NCBI RefSeq assembly: GCF_042646125.1 | Contig: NZ_JBHRSW010000014.1 | Location: 294,429-358,428 of the forward strand | Source: Glaciecola flavus | Lineage (GTDB): Bacteria > Pseudomonadota > Gammaproteobacteria > Enterobacterales > Alteromonadaceae | Reading direction: 5' to 3' | DNA: 64,000 nt | Shown here: positions 9,138 through 18,312 of the stretch, piece by piece | How the letters are laid out: the number at the start of each line of letters is the position of its first letter | How positions within the stretch are numbered: the stretch's first letter is position 1 | Position numbers and translations under genes: made by a program | The notes under the pieces: generated by a model | What the model was told of the DNA's origin: nothing | The model's input: only the letters and a program-made list of their open reading frames with translations | Database searches by the model: none

Positions 9138-10175
9138 GTGGCAGAAAATAAACCGTCATTAAGTTACAAAGACGCAGGCGTAGATATTGACGCGGGGAAT
9201 CAATTAGTAGAACGCATAAAAACGGTAACCAAACGCACACATCGCCCTGAAGTAAAAGGCGGCTTAGGTGGATTTGGCGCATTGTGTTCTTTGCCAACTA
9301 AATATAAAAATCCCTTGTTAGTCTCAGGTACTGACGGGGTGGGCACTAAACTGCGCTTGGCTATGGATCTCAAACAGCACAGCGGCATTGGTATAGATTT
9401 GGTGGCCATGTGCGTGAACGACCTTATCGTTCAAGGGGCAGAGCCACTGTTCTTTTTAGATTATTATGCAACAGGCAAATTAAATGTAGATACGGCAGTG
9501 GAAGTCGTCAGCGGCATCGGCAAAGGTTGCGAGTTATCGGGCTGCGCCTTAATCGGCGGTGAAACTGCAGAAATGCCCGGTATGTATCACAATGATGACT
9601 ATGATGTTGCTGGGTTTTGCGTTGGTGTAGTAGAAGCCGATGATGTCATCGATGGAAGTAAAGTACGTGCAGGTAACAAGATTATTGCACTTGCATCTTC
9701 AGGTCCGCACTCGAATGGTTACTCGTTAATAAGAAAAATACTAGAAGTGAGTAATATAGATACTGATGACTTGCTAGAAGGCAAGGCTATTAAAGATCAC
9801 CTACTAGAACCAACACGAATATACGTTAAAAACATCTTGAGCTTGCTAGAAAAACACAAAGTCAACGCGATATCTCACATCACGGGTGGCGGTTTCTGGG
9901 AAAACATACCTAGAGTGTTACCTAGTAACTTGAGCGCAAAAATAAATGAAAATTCATGGCAATGGCCTGCAATATTTTCAACTTTACAACAAGCCGGCAA
10001 CGTGAGCACACATGAAATGTATCGTACTTTCAACTGCGGTGTTGGGCTAATATTGGTGGTTGAAGACAATGAAGCAGAATCCTGTGTAGCCTTGCTAAAC
10101 GAGCTGAGTGAAAACGCGTGGATCATCGGAGAAATAGACGAAAAAACCACGGATGAATCGGTAATTATTGCCTAA
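9138..10175 (+). CDS. purM: Phosphoribosylformylglycinamidine cyclo-ligase
   Basis: AIR synthetase, the fifth step of purine synthesis (FGAM + ATP to AIR). Length 345 equals the E. coli enzyme. Conserved segments include SYKDAGVDIDAG at the N-terminus, SGTDGVGTKL (about 56-66) and GGETAEMPGMY (about 140-150). The start is GTG at 9138 with CAGAGGAAG just upstream. Its TAA overlaps the purN ATG (TAATG), the standard purMN operon coupling. No convincing PurR operator was found upstream by eye. Confidence 0.97.
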   Translation: MAENKPSLSYKDAGVDIDAGNQLVERIKTVTKRTHRPEVKGGLGGFGALCSLPTKYKNPLLVSGTDGVGTKLRLAMDLKQHSGIGIDLVAMCVNDLIVQGAEPLFFLDYYATGKLNVDTAVEVVSGIGKGCELSGCALIGGETAEMPGMYHNDDYDVAGFCVGVVEADDVIDGSKVRAGNKIIALASSGPHSNGYSLIRKILEVSNIDTDDLLEGKAIKDHLLEPTRIYVKNILSLLEKHKVNAISHITGGGFWENIPRVLPSNLSAKINENSWQWPAIFSTLQQAGNVSTHEMYRTFNCGVGLILVVEDNEAESCVALLNELSENAWIIGEIDEKTTDESVIIA

Positions 10176-10831
10176 TGCCCGCAAAAAACATTGTAATTTT
10201 GGTATCAGGCAACGGAACAAATGCACAAGCGATTATTGAAAGTTGTCATCAAAGCAAAATTAACGCGAAAGTATGTGCTGTCATTTCAAATAGACCGTCA
10301 GCATATGCCTTAAACCGTGCGAAAGCAGCCAACATTGATGCTATATGTATTGACCACGAGTTGTTTGAAAGTAGAGAAGCGTTTGATGAAACTTTACGTA
10401 AACAAATCGATGAGTATCAGCCTGATTTAGTTGTATTGGCTGGGTTTATGCGGATATTGAGCAGTCAATTCGTCAAGCATTATGAGGGGAAAATGCTGAA
10501 TATTCATCCCTCATTGCTTCCTCTTTACCCTGGCTTAAATACACACAAACGCGCAATAGAAAACAAAGACACAATACATGGCGCAAGTGTTCATTTTGTG
10601 ACGGGTGAACTAGACGGCGGACCGGTTGTCATACAAGCTCAAGTTAACATTGCTAAAGACGATACACCCGATACCTTGGCTACCAAGGTGGCTGAAAAAG
10701 AATGGGAGATATACCCGTTGGCAATTGCATGGTATTGTGATGGTCGTTTAACTACCGCCAAAGATAAGCTTATCTTGGATGGCAAGACACTTAGCAGAAA
10801 TGGAATACTCTACAATGAGCATCTCGTCTAA
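10175..10831 (+). CDS. purN: Phosphoribosylglycinamide formyltransferase PurN
   Basis: Transfers the formyl group of 10-formyl-THF to GAR, third step of purine synthesis. The catalytic triad is in place: Asn109 and His111 in NIHPSLLPLYPG and Asp147 in TGELDGGPVV; the GAR-binding SGNGTNAQAI is at 11-20. The length of 218 is slightly above the E. coli value. The 3' end overlaps the start of the DUF3108 gene by 17 bases, so that gene may be co-transcribed. Confidence 0.96.
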   Translation: MPAKNIVILVSGNGTNAQAIIESCHQSKINAKVCAVISNRPSAYALNRAKAANIDAICIDHELFESREAFDETLRKQIDEYQPDLVVLAGFMRILSSQFVKHYEGKMLNIHPSLLPLYPGLNTHKRAIENKDTIHGASVHFVTGELDGGPVVIQAQVNIAKDDTPDTLATKVAEKEWEIYPLAIAWYCDGRLTTAKDKLILDGKTLSRNGILYNEHLV

Positions 10832-11528
10832 ACAGCTATACCGAGGACTCGCGAGCCTCATTTGTCTGATGGGGATCATCAGTTCTGCCGACGCGCAAAA
10901 TTATGTGCTAAAGCCTTTTTCATCTGAGTTTACCGCCTATCATGATAACGATGAAGTCGGCTCAGCCTCGTTACAACTCGAACGTTTACCCGACAATACC
11001 TTTAAGTTAAATTACCACTCCAAAGTATCCAAGTTTTTCCTTTCTGACAAACGTTATGAAACCAGCGTTTTTAGTATCACTCCTCAAGGCTTTGTTCCCA
11101 TTACATATGAATACGTAAGAAAAGGAACAGGTAGAAATAAACACTTGTTTGTTGAGTTCAAAAATGACGAAAGGCAAATTAAAGTTAACGAAGAAGTAAA
11201 ATATCGCTGGCATAATGAGTTGGACAATCAGCTGTTTCGCATTGATTTGTCAAACAAACTAGCCAACGATTCAACACTTATTACCTATGACTTTATTAAC
11301 TCTAGAGGTGAAAAACGTCGTTACACTATCGAAAAGCTAAAAAAAGAAACCTTATCTCTCCCCTATGGTGAGCTTGAAGCCTTTAAAGTTAAAATTAACC
11401 GCGAAACAAACAAACGAAAAACCTTTGCTTGGTATGCCCCCTCATTGAACTGGGCATTAGTGCGCTTACAGCAATTTAAGGAAGACAAAGAGCAAGGCGA
11501 TATGAGGCTATCCAGTTTCGAACAATGA
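10815..11528 (+). CDS. DUF3108 exported protein
   Basis: Predicted periplasmic protein of 237 residues from the ATG at 10815, the start that gives a clean signal peptide (LYRGLASLICLMGIISSADAQ). The longer frame from 10779 would run through purN coding sequence. The mature part, with the pattern FSSEFTAYHDNDEVGSA, and the late WYAPSLNWALVRLQQ segment, fits DUF3108, a beta-rich family of unknown role regularly found after purN. Translational coupling to purN is likely. Confidence 0.8.
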   Translation: MSISSKQLYRGLASLICLMGIISSADAQNYVLKPFSSEFTAYHDNDEVGSASLQLERLPDNTFKLNYHSKVSKFFLSDKRYETSVFSITPQGFVPITYEYVRKGTGRNKHLFVEFKNDERQIKVNEEVKYRWHNELDNQLFRIDLSNKLANDSTLITYDFINSRGEKRRYTIEKLKKETLSLPYGELEAFKVKINRETNKRKTFAWYAPSLNWALVRLQQFKEDKEQGDMRLSSFEQ

Positions 11529-11554
11529 TATGTATACAAAAAGCCTAATAAGAC

Positions 11555-11980
11555 ATGCTTGAAAATATTCAAACCTTTTTTACTCACATTTTAATTGCCC
11601 TAGTTTGTATACTTTTGATCTTTGGATTATTCGATGCCGTGTGGTTAGGCTACTTAGCCAAAAACTTATACAAAGATGAAATGCAGAGCCTACTGCGTGA
11701 GCAGTTCGTAATGTGGCCATGGCTCGTATTCTATTTAATGTATTCTTGCATCATATTCATTTTGTGCATTGTCCCTAATAGAGAAAAACCTTGGTTTTAT
11801 GCCGCAATTGACGGTGCCCTACTTGGCGCAGCCAGTTACGGCGCTTACAACTTGACCGCATACAGTATTATTGAAGGGTTTTCCCTTACGATTATGCTTG
11901 TTGATTGGTCTTGGGGGATCTTCTTGAGCAGTATCGTAGCATGTGCAGGATGGTTTGGCTTCCAGCTGCTACGCAAATAG
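11555..11980 (+). CDS. DUF2177 four-helix membrane protein
   Basis: Inner-membrane protein of 141 residues with four hydrophobic helices. The first helix carries LFDAVWLGYLAKNLYKDEM and the third GALLGAASYGAYNLTAY, the two signatures of DUF2177. Function unknown. It follows the DUF3108 gene by 26 bases on the same strand, so it may be the last gene of the purMN transcript. Confidence 0.8.
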   Translation: MLENIQTFFTHILIALVCILLIFGLFDAVWLGYLAKNLYKDEMQSLLREQFVMWPWLVFYLMYSCIIFILCIVPNREKPWFYAAIDGALLGAASYGAYNLTAYSIIEGFSLTIMLVDWSWGIFLSSIVACAGWFGFQLLRK

Positions 11981-12102
11981 CCATTCCCTCCGCTGTACGC
12001 AGTCTAGTGTTAGTTGTCGACAAACGTGTCTAGATCCCGCTGACATTTTTTAAATCACTTGCAATTTTGTAGTAATGGATATAGCTTAGGCTCTTAGTAA
12101 TG

Positions 12103-12112
12103 TGGTCTGACC
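12103..12112. promoter_or_regulatory. FadR-like operator core in the fadE leader
   Basis: The palindrome TGGTCTGACC matches the core of the FadR operator (CTGGTCnGACCAG in enterobacteria). It lies only 13 bases before the fadE ATG, next to the GAGGA ribosome site, where a bound repressor would block transcription or elongation. The flanking bases fit only in part. No fadR gene is in the window, and many Alteromonadales use PsrA instead, so this is a candidate only. Confidence 0.35.
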
Positions 12113-12124
12113 TTTGAGGAAATT

Positions 12125-14581
12125 ATGTCCGATACTATCTGGTTCATACTTGTCTTAGCATCACTCGGCGTTGTAAGTTACAAGCAGTTTTCGTTACAAA
12201 GCGGCATTGCCACTGTTGGCATTACCCTGTTTTTTGCAAGTGTCTTTGGCAGTTTGGGCTTTTTTTCATGGCTCTTGTTTTTGGCCATCGCTGTCCCCTT
12301 AGCGTACGAACCAATTAGAAAAGATGTACTTAGTAAAAAACTTCTCGCGTTTTATAAACGCGTCTCTCCAGAAATGTCGAGCACCGAGCAAGAGGCAATA
12401 GACGCAGGCACCGTTTGGTGGGATGGAGAACTCTTCAGCGGTAAACCAGATTGGCAAAAGCTACATAACATTTCTAAACCACGCTTGAGTGCAGATGAGC
12501 AAGCATTTTTGGATGGTCCATGCGAGCAAGTCTGTGCAATGGTGAACGAATGGCAAATTAACCATGTAGACGCCGACTTGCCTGATGAGATTTGGGCTTT
12601 TCTCAAAGAACACCGCTTTTTTGCCATGATAATAGACAAAAAATATGGTGGCTTACAGTATTCCGCCTATGCACAACGATGCGTATTACAAAAATTGGCA
12701 GGAACCAGTGCAGTACTCTCTAGCACCGTCGGTGTGCCAAATTCGCTCGGACCAGGCGAGCTGCTACAACATTATGGTACAAAAGAGCAACAAGACTACT
12801 ACTTACCTCGCCTTGCCGCAGGAGAAGAAATCCCCTGTTTTGCCTTGACGAGTCCAGAAGCTGGCTCTGATGCGGGAGCCATACCCGATCAAGGCATTGT
12901 GTGCAAAGGCACCTATCAAGGTAAAGAAGTGCTCGGCATGTCGCTGACCTTTAATAAGCGCTATATTACGCTCGCACCGGTTGCGACGGTAATTGGCTTG
13001 GCCTTTAAACTTCTAGATCCCGATGGTTTATTGGGGAAACAATCTGATTTAGGTATAACTTGTGCGCTGATCCCCAGAGACACAGAGGGCTTGGAAATTG
13101 GTCGCCGACATTTCCCGATGAACACCCCCTTTCACAATGGTCCACTGCGTGGTGAAAACATATTCGTACCTTTGAGCTTTATCATCGGCGGCGAAAAAAT
13201 GGCAGGCAAAGGCTGGCGAATGTTAATGGAATGTTTGTCCGTTGGCCGATGCATCACACTTCCCTCCTCTGCTGCTGGCGGTGTGAAACAAATCGCGCTT
13301 GCGACTGGTGCCTATGCGCGGATTAGGCGACAATTTAGACTACCTATCGGACAAATGGAAGGTGTGGAAGAAATGCTCGCTCGTATCGGTGGGAATGCCT
13401 ACATGATGGATGCGGTCACTGCGCTGTCAACCGCAGGCGTTGACCTAGGCGAAAAACCTTCTGTTATCAGCGCAATATGCAAGTACCACCTTACGGAGAA
13501 AATGCGTGAGTGTGTCAATGATGCAATGGATGTGCATGGGGGAAAAGGCATCTGTTTAGGCCCCAGTAATTACTTAGGCCGTGCGTATCAGGGCACCCCT
13601 ATTTCTATCACTGTTGAAGGTGCAAATATACTGACACGGAATATGATGATTTTTGGACAAGGTGCGATGCGTTGTCATCCTTTCGTTTTGGAAGAAATGA
13701 AGGCGGCAAACATCAGTAATGAAGCCCAACAACTCGATGCCTTTGACAAAGCTGTGTTTGCTCATATCGGTTTTGCTTTCAGCAATACCGTACGTTCCCT
13801 GTGGTTCTCGTTAACTAGCGGCTACTTTAGCCGAACTCCTTTTAGAGACGACACAGCCAGATATTATCAAGCCTTACAAGGTTTTTCTGCCAACTTGGCA
13901 TTACTCACTGACATATCCATGGGCGTACTCGGCGGAAATTTAAAGCGCAAAGAGCGTTTATCAGCACGATTAGGAGATGTGTTAAGTCACTTATATTTAG
14001 CTAGTGCCACATTGAAAAAATACGATGAGCAAGGACGACTGCATGAGGACTTGCCCTTTGTCCATTGGGCACTACGCGATAGCTTGCATAAAATTGAGGT
14101 AGCGATAGACGATTTTATTCGCAACTTTCCTTCAACACCGATTGCCCTGTATTTGCGTTGTGTTGTTATGCCCTTTGGGAAGCGCTTCGATAAGCCTTCT
14201 GACGACATTGAACACAAGGTCGCAAGTATTCTTCAAACTCCCTCCAGTGCAAGAGATAGGCTGGGTTACGGGCAATATTTGGGTAACTTGTTTGGTGATT
14301 TGGAAGACACGCTTAAAAACATGATTGCTGCAGAGCCTATATTTGATCGAGTATGTAAAAGCTTGGGTGAAAAACGTCAAATGACGCAGTTAGATCAACT
14401 TGCTGACAAAGCCCTAGCGGCGAACTTGATAAGCGAAGAAGAAGCAACAATTTTTAGAAACGCGGAAGCTGGAAGATTGCGAACCATAAATGTGGATGAC
14501 TTTGACCCTAAAGAACTAGTATCCGCTTCCAGCACCAAAGCTAAGACCACACGCGCGAGAAAAAAGAAAGTGTCAAACTAA
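12125..14581 (+). CDS. fadE: Acyl-CoA dehydrogenase FadE
   Basis: First oxidation step of fatty-acid beta-oxidation, FAD dependent. Length 818 compares with 814 for E. coli FadE. Two or three hydrophobic segments occupy residues 1-65, the membrane-associated N-terminus of this long subfamily. FALTSPEAGSDAGAIPD (about 238-254) is the FAD/acyl-CoA site, and SITVEGANILTRNM (about 498-511) precedes the C-terminal helical extension. The C-terminus ends in a Lys/Arg-rich tail. It stands alone with its own leader (11981-12124). Confidence 0.96.
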   Translation: MSDTIWFILVLASLGVVSYKQFSLQSGIATVGITLFFASVFGSLGFFSWLLFLAIAVPLAYEPIRKDVLSKKLLAFYKRVSPEMSSTEQEAIDAGTVWWDGELFSGKPDWQKLHNISKPRLSADEQAFLDGPCEQVCAMVNEWQINHVDADLPDEIWAFLKEHRFFAMIIDKKYGGLQYSAYAQRCVLQKLAGTSAVLSSTVGVPNSLGPGELLQHYGTKEQQDYYLPRLAAGEEIPCFALTSPEAGSDAGAIPDQGIVCKGTYQGKEVLGMSLTFNKRYITLAPVATVIGLAFKLLDPDGLLGKQSDLGITCALIPRDTEGLEIGRRHFPMNTPFHNGPLRGENIFVPLSFIIGGEKMAGKGWRMLMECLSVGRCITLPSSAAGGVKQIALATGAYARIRRQFRLPIGQMEGVEEMLARIGGNAYMMDAVTALSTAGVDLGEKPSVISAICKYHLTEKMRECVNDAMDVHGGKGICLGPSNYLGRAYQGTPISITVEGANILTRNMMIFGQGAMRCHPFVLEEMKAANISNEAQQLDAFDKAVFAHIGFAFSNTVRSLWFSLTSGYFSRTPFRDDTARYYQALQGFSANLALLTDISMGVLGGNLKRKERLSARLGDVLSHLYLASATLKKYDEQGRLHEDLPFVHWALRDSLHKIEVAIDDFIRNFPSTPIALYLRCVVMPFGKRFDKPSDDIEHKVASILQTPSSARDRLGYGQYLGNLFGDLEDTLKNMIAAEPIFDRVCKSLGEKRQMTQLDQLADKALAANLISEEEATIFRNAEAGRLRTINVDDFDPKELVSASSTKAKTTRARKKKVSN

Positions 14582-14601
14582 TTATGAATGTTGCTAAGAG
14601 T

Positions 14602-15582
14602 CTAGACTCCTTTGAGCAAGTCTTGTTTATCCCCATCTGACAAAAAAGCTTGTTCAATGGCGTTTAATTTTAACTGTTCGACTTCAGCGCAGCTTAGATT
14701 AAATAAACTTTGAGCCAATTTAAATTCATCGCGCAGTGTAATGTTCGACACCCCAGGATCATCCGTATGCAAACTGACGGGAATACCTTTTGCTAAAAAG
14801 GTCCTAAGTGGGTGACTCGGTAAATCAGACCACGCACCTGTTTGATAGTTTGAGGTTAAGCATGCCTCGATACCAATTTTATGTTCTGCCAAATAGCCCA
14901 TTAAAGCATCGTCATCAATCGCTGCCACACCATGGCCAATTCGAGATGCCCCTAGATATTTAATCGCATCCCATATACTTTGAGCACCATCTGCTTCTCC
15001 AGCATGCACAGTGGCGGCTAGGCCAGCATCACGTACTCGTTCAAAATGTGACGCGAATAACTTCGCTGGAAACGCTTTTTCGTCTCCGGCTAAATCTACA
15101 GCAACAAAATTGTTTTTTCGGGACAGTATTGCCTCTAACTCATTCATACAGTTTGTAGCGCCAAACGAACGACTCAAGATCCCAATTAAATTGGCTTTGA
15201 TTGAAAAATCCCGCTCTCCTGCCGCAACGCCGCTTATCACGGCATCTATTACCTCATGCATGGCTAGTTGGTGGCTGATCGCCATGTAATAGGGCGAAAA
15301 ACGAAGTTCAACATAAGCCAAACCTTCGTTATACGCATCTTCTACGTTTTCGTAGGCCACCCGATAGCAATCTTCTGCTGAAGTAAGGATAGACACCCCG
15401 TAATCGAGTTTTTGCAAAAACGCTAATAAATCTGAGGTTTTATCTTTAATAAAGATAAGGTCTTGTAAGGTCTGCAATGAATGCCGTGCGAGCGGCAGTC
15501 CTTTCTTGCTCGCAATATCTAAGATGGTAGAAGGGCGAATATTGCCATCCAAGTGCCTATGTAAATCAAGCAAAGGCAACAT
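14602..15582 (-). CDS. add: Adenosine deaminase
   Basis: Zinc-dependent deamination of adenosine and deoxyadenosine for purine salvage. Metal ligands and catalytic residues are visible: LDLHRHLDGN (His8, His10), TVHAGEADG, SRIGHGVAA and SLHTDDPGV. Length 326 is close to the E. coli enzyme (333). Four bases separate its start from the stop of the response-regulator gene upstream, so the two are one transcript. Convergent with fadE. Confidence 0.93.
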   Translation of the reverse strand: MLPLLDLHRHLDGNIRPSTILDIASKKGLPLARHSLQTLQDLIFIKDKTSDLLAFLQKLDYGVSILTSAEDCYRVAYENVEDAYNEGLAYVELRFSPYYMAISHQLAMHEVIDAVISGVAAGERDFSIKANLIGILSRSFGATNCMNELEAILSRKNNFVAVDLAGDEKAFPAKLFASHFERVRDAGLAATVHAGEADGAQSIWDAIKYLGASRIGHGVAAIDDDALMGYLAEHKIGIEACLTSNYQTGAWSDLPSHPLRTFLAKGIPVSLHTDDPGVSNITLRDEFKLAQSLFNLSCAEVEQLKLNAIEQAFLSDGDKQDLLKGV

Positions 15583-15586
15583 GGGT

Positions 15587-16222
15587 TTAGTCGAGTTGTA
15601 GTTTTTCGATAGCGACTAATATTTGTGTGCGAGACTTAACATTTAAACGCTTAAATATCATACTAATATGCGCTTTAACCGTTGCTTCGGTCACGTTCAG
15701 TTCATCCGCGATGTGCTTATTCATCAAACCTTGTTTAATAAATCTGAGTACTTGGAACTGTTTTGGAGTGAGTTCTTTTACCTGATGTGCTATTTCTAAA
15801 GTATCGGAGTTGACCTCTACTAGCTCTTTTTCTATGTGCGCAGGTAACCACTTATCCCCATCTAGCACTGTTTTCAGCGCAACGATTAAATCTGATGTAG
15901 GCGTAGTTTTTGGAATAAAAGCATCTGCCCCAAACTCAAGCACTTGAGATATCACGTCAATTGAATCCGTCGCCGACACTACGGCAATAGGTAAGTCTGG
16001 GTATGTTTGTTTGATCCTCAATAAGCCATAAAAATTATCACAACCCGGCATATTTAAATCTAACAGCAAAAGATTAAGGCGCCTATTATTGCGTATTACA
16101 TTTATTGTGGAATTAAACGAATCTGACTCAAGATAGGTGACTCTGTCAAACTCAGTTTTTAGTGCGGCTTTTAGGGCTTCCCTATAAAGCGGATGGTCGT
16201 CCGCAATTAAAAATTTAAGCAT
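15587..16222 (-). CDS. LuxR/NarL-type response regulator, orphan
   Basis: Two-domain regulator of 211 residues. Receiver domain at about 1-120 with the acidic pair (IADDHPLYREA), phospho-acceptor Asp55 in LLLDLNMPG, Thr in VVSATDS and Lys in FIPKTTP, all intact. LuxR-type helix-turn-helix at about 145-208 (LTPKQFQVLRFIKQGL, NVTEATVKAHI). No histidine kinase is adjacent, so the partner is unknown. Co-transcribed with add, and divergent from cmoA across a 260-base AT-rich gap. Confidence 0.9.
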   Translation of the reverse strand: MLKFLIADDHPLYREALKAALKTEFDRVTYLESDSFNSTINVIRNNRRLNLLLLDLNMPGCDNFYGLLRIKQTYPDLPIAVVSATDSIDVISQVLEFGADAFIPKTTPTSDLIVALKTVLDGDKWLPAHIEKELVEVNSDTLEIAHQVKELTPKQFQVLRFIKQGLMNKHIADELNVTEATVKAHISMIFKRLNVKSRTQILVAIEKLQLD

Positions 16223-16482
16223 TTGTTATTGGCTTCCTCTAACTACTACGGCTTAATTTCGTGATATCTGAAAAAATATCTTAAATTTCAGCGGTATTAT
16301 TAGTATTATTATTATTGTTCGTTGTTACTAAGTCCGTCATTTACACTTATATTACAACAACATCAAAAAGAGTAGCGCCACTCTCCCATCTATTTATTGT
16401 AGTCATATTGTTACAAGTATGAAAGACTATATTTGTATTAATATGTAATCAGTTAATTATAAGTTAATATAAAGTCAAATAT

Positions 16483-17229
16483 ATGAGTAACTCGCCAAAT
16501 AATGAGTCAGCAGATGCCTTGTTTGCTGCGCCACAATCAAAAGTAGCGCCATTTAGTTTTAATCAAGCTGTTGTTGATGTATTTCCTGACATGATCAACC
16601 GCTCTGTACCGGGTTACAGTGACATTGTATCAACTATACCCAAAATATTGCGCCGATTTATTCATGAAAATGCCGTTGTTTATGATTTGGGATGTGCATT
16701 GGGTGCCGCGAGTTTGAGTGTCGCAAGAGCATTTCCGCAACTCGCACTTAAAATAAATGCGATTGACTATTCCCGTGAAATGGTCGAGCGTTGCAAACAA
16801 AACATTAATGCGTATAAATATGCCTCTGAAATTGAGGTCAAACAAGGTGACATTAGCCAGTTCGAATTTGAGTCTTGTTCGATAGTTATCATGAACTTTA
16901 CGTTGCAATTTATATCACCGGAAAAACGCCAAGACATCATTGCCCAAATATACCAAGCGCTAAAGCCAGGAGGCGTTCTGATCCTTTCAGAAAAAATTGC
17001 CAACACAGACAGCACAATTCAAGACCTATTAGTTGATCTACATCATGACTTTAAACGGGACAATGGTTACTCTGAATTAGAAATCAGTCAAAAACGCAGC
17101 GCCTTGGAGAGTGTCATGATAGTTGACAACGAGCCTAAGCATAAGCAGCGGCTGTCAGAAGCTGGCTTTGCACACCATGCCATTTGGTATCAACACTTTA
17201 ATTTTGCTTCATTTTTAGCAGTCAAATAG
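16483..17229 (+). CDS. cmoA: Carboxy-SAM synthase CmoA
   Basis: Makes carboxy-S-adenosylmethionine from SAM and prephenate for the cmo5U34 wobble modification of tRNA. Rossmann methyltransferase fold with motif I VYDLGCALGAASLSV (about 65-79) and MNFTLQFI near 140. Length 248 is normal. Ten bases separate it from cmoB, its pathway partner. Confidence 0.95.
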   Translation: MSNSPNNESADALFAAPQSKVAPFSFNQAVVDVFPDMINRSVPGYSDIVSTIPKILRRFIHENAVVYDLGCALGAASLSVARAFPQLALKINAIDYSREMVERCKQNINAYKYASEIEVKQGDISQFEFESCSIVIMNFTLQFISPEKRQDIIAQIYQALKPGGVLILSEKIANTDSTIQDLLVDLHHDFKRDNGYSELEISQKRSALESVMIVDNEPKHKQRLSEAGFAHHAIWYQHFNFASFLAVK

Positions 17230-17239
17230 CGGTGAAATA

Positions 17240-18214
17240 ATGTCTATCAACACTTGGAAAAATGATTTTTACCGCGCCATACTCGACACACCTCTATGCA
17301 AGTATCTAGATAGCTTTGCTCAATGTTTGAATAACTGGGAAAACAAAGTACAACATGCTGAGCAAAAAAGGTGGCACAAGCAGCTCGCCCAACTCCCCAA
17401 TATTAACCCAAGTAATTTCTCTTTAGGTGACACAATTAAGATTGGCGCAAACGATGACTTAAGTGATGGTGAAAAAATACGTTTACAAAAAATCCTCCAA
17501 AATTTTATGCCTTGGCGCAAAGGGCCATTTGATCTTTTTGGCGTAAACATCGACACAGAATGGCGTTCAGATTGGAAGTGGCAACGGGTATTACCTCATA
17601 TATCGAGTTTAGAAAACAAACTCGTTTTAGACGTAGGGTGTGGTAGCGGGTATCACTTATTTAGGATGATGAGCGAAAAAGCTTCGCAAGTTATTGGGGT
17701 CGATCCAACTTCTTTGTTTTTTTATCAATTCCATTGCTTTAAACAATATCTTCCAAGTTTAAATCTTCACTATCTCCCACTCGGTATCGAAGATTTACCC
17801 GAAACCAAGAGCTTCGACACGGTGTTTTCTATGGGCGTACTTTATCACCGCTTAGATCCACTCTTGTTTTTGAAACAATTAAAGCAACAATTAGTAAAAG
17901 ACGGGCAATTAGTACTCGAAACACTCGTGATAGACGGCGATCAAAACCAAGTATTGGTGCCGGGAGAGCGCTACGCTCAAATGCGTAACGTGTTCTTTAT
18001 CCCAAGTGCCGAGGCAATGTTGGTATGGCTTGCAAAAGTAGGTTTTAAGGATGCTGAACTCGTAGACAGTAATGTCACATCCCTTGAGGAGCAACGCAGT
18101 ACACCTTGGATGACCAACCATTCACTAGAAGATTTTTTAGACCCTCAGGATCATTCAAAGACGGTCGAAGGCTATCCCGCGCCAAAGCGAGCTACATTTG
18201 TTGCACGTAACTAG
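17240..18214 (+). CDS. cmoB: tRNA U34 carboxymethyltransferase CmoB
   Basis: Transfers the carboxymethyl group from carboxy-SAM to 5-hydroxyuridine 34 in tRNA. Length 324 matches E. coli CmoB (323). SAM motif LDVGCGSGYHLFRM (about 131-144), ESL-type N-terminal helical domain, and FSMGVLYHR (about 195) are family marks. The substrate tRNA set would include a Val isoacceptor with U34; the tRNA-Val in this window has a G34 anticodon and is not a substrate. Confidence 0.95.
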   Translation: MSINTWKNDFYRAILDTPLCKYLDSFAQCLNNWENKVQHAEQKRWHKQLAQLPNINPSNFSLGDTIKIGANDDLSDGEKIRLQKILQNFMPWRKGPFDLFGVNIDTEWRSDWKWQRVLPHISSLENKLVLDVGCGSGYHLFRMMSEKASQVIGVDPTSLFFYQFHCFKQYLPSLNLHYLPLGIEDLPETKSFDTVFSMGVLYHRLDPLLFLKQLKQQLVKDGQLVLETLVIDGDQNQVLVPGERYAQMRNVFFIPSAEAMLVWLAKVGFKDAELVDSNVTSLEEQRSTPWMTNHSLEDFLDPQDHSKTVEGYPAPKRATFVARN

Positions 18215-18312
18215 ACCCTGTTGGTCTTAATAGAATACTATAAAACCTTGGCACGTATTCTGAAATGTATAACCTTTATGTAGAAGCTTTTTTGTTTACT
18301 GAGTGGTATTAA

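Noticed and set aside
16290..16325. ATT-rich simple repeat before cmoA
   Set aside because: Short imperfect trinucleotide run in AT-rich intergenic DNA; no unit conservation to suggest a functional or CRISPR-type repeat.
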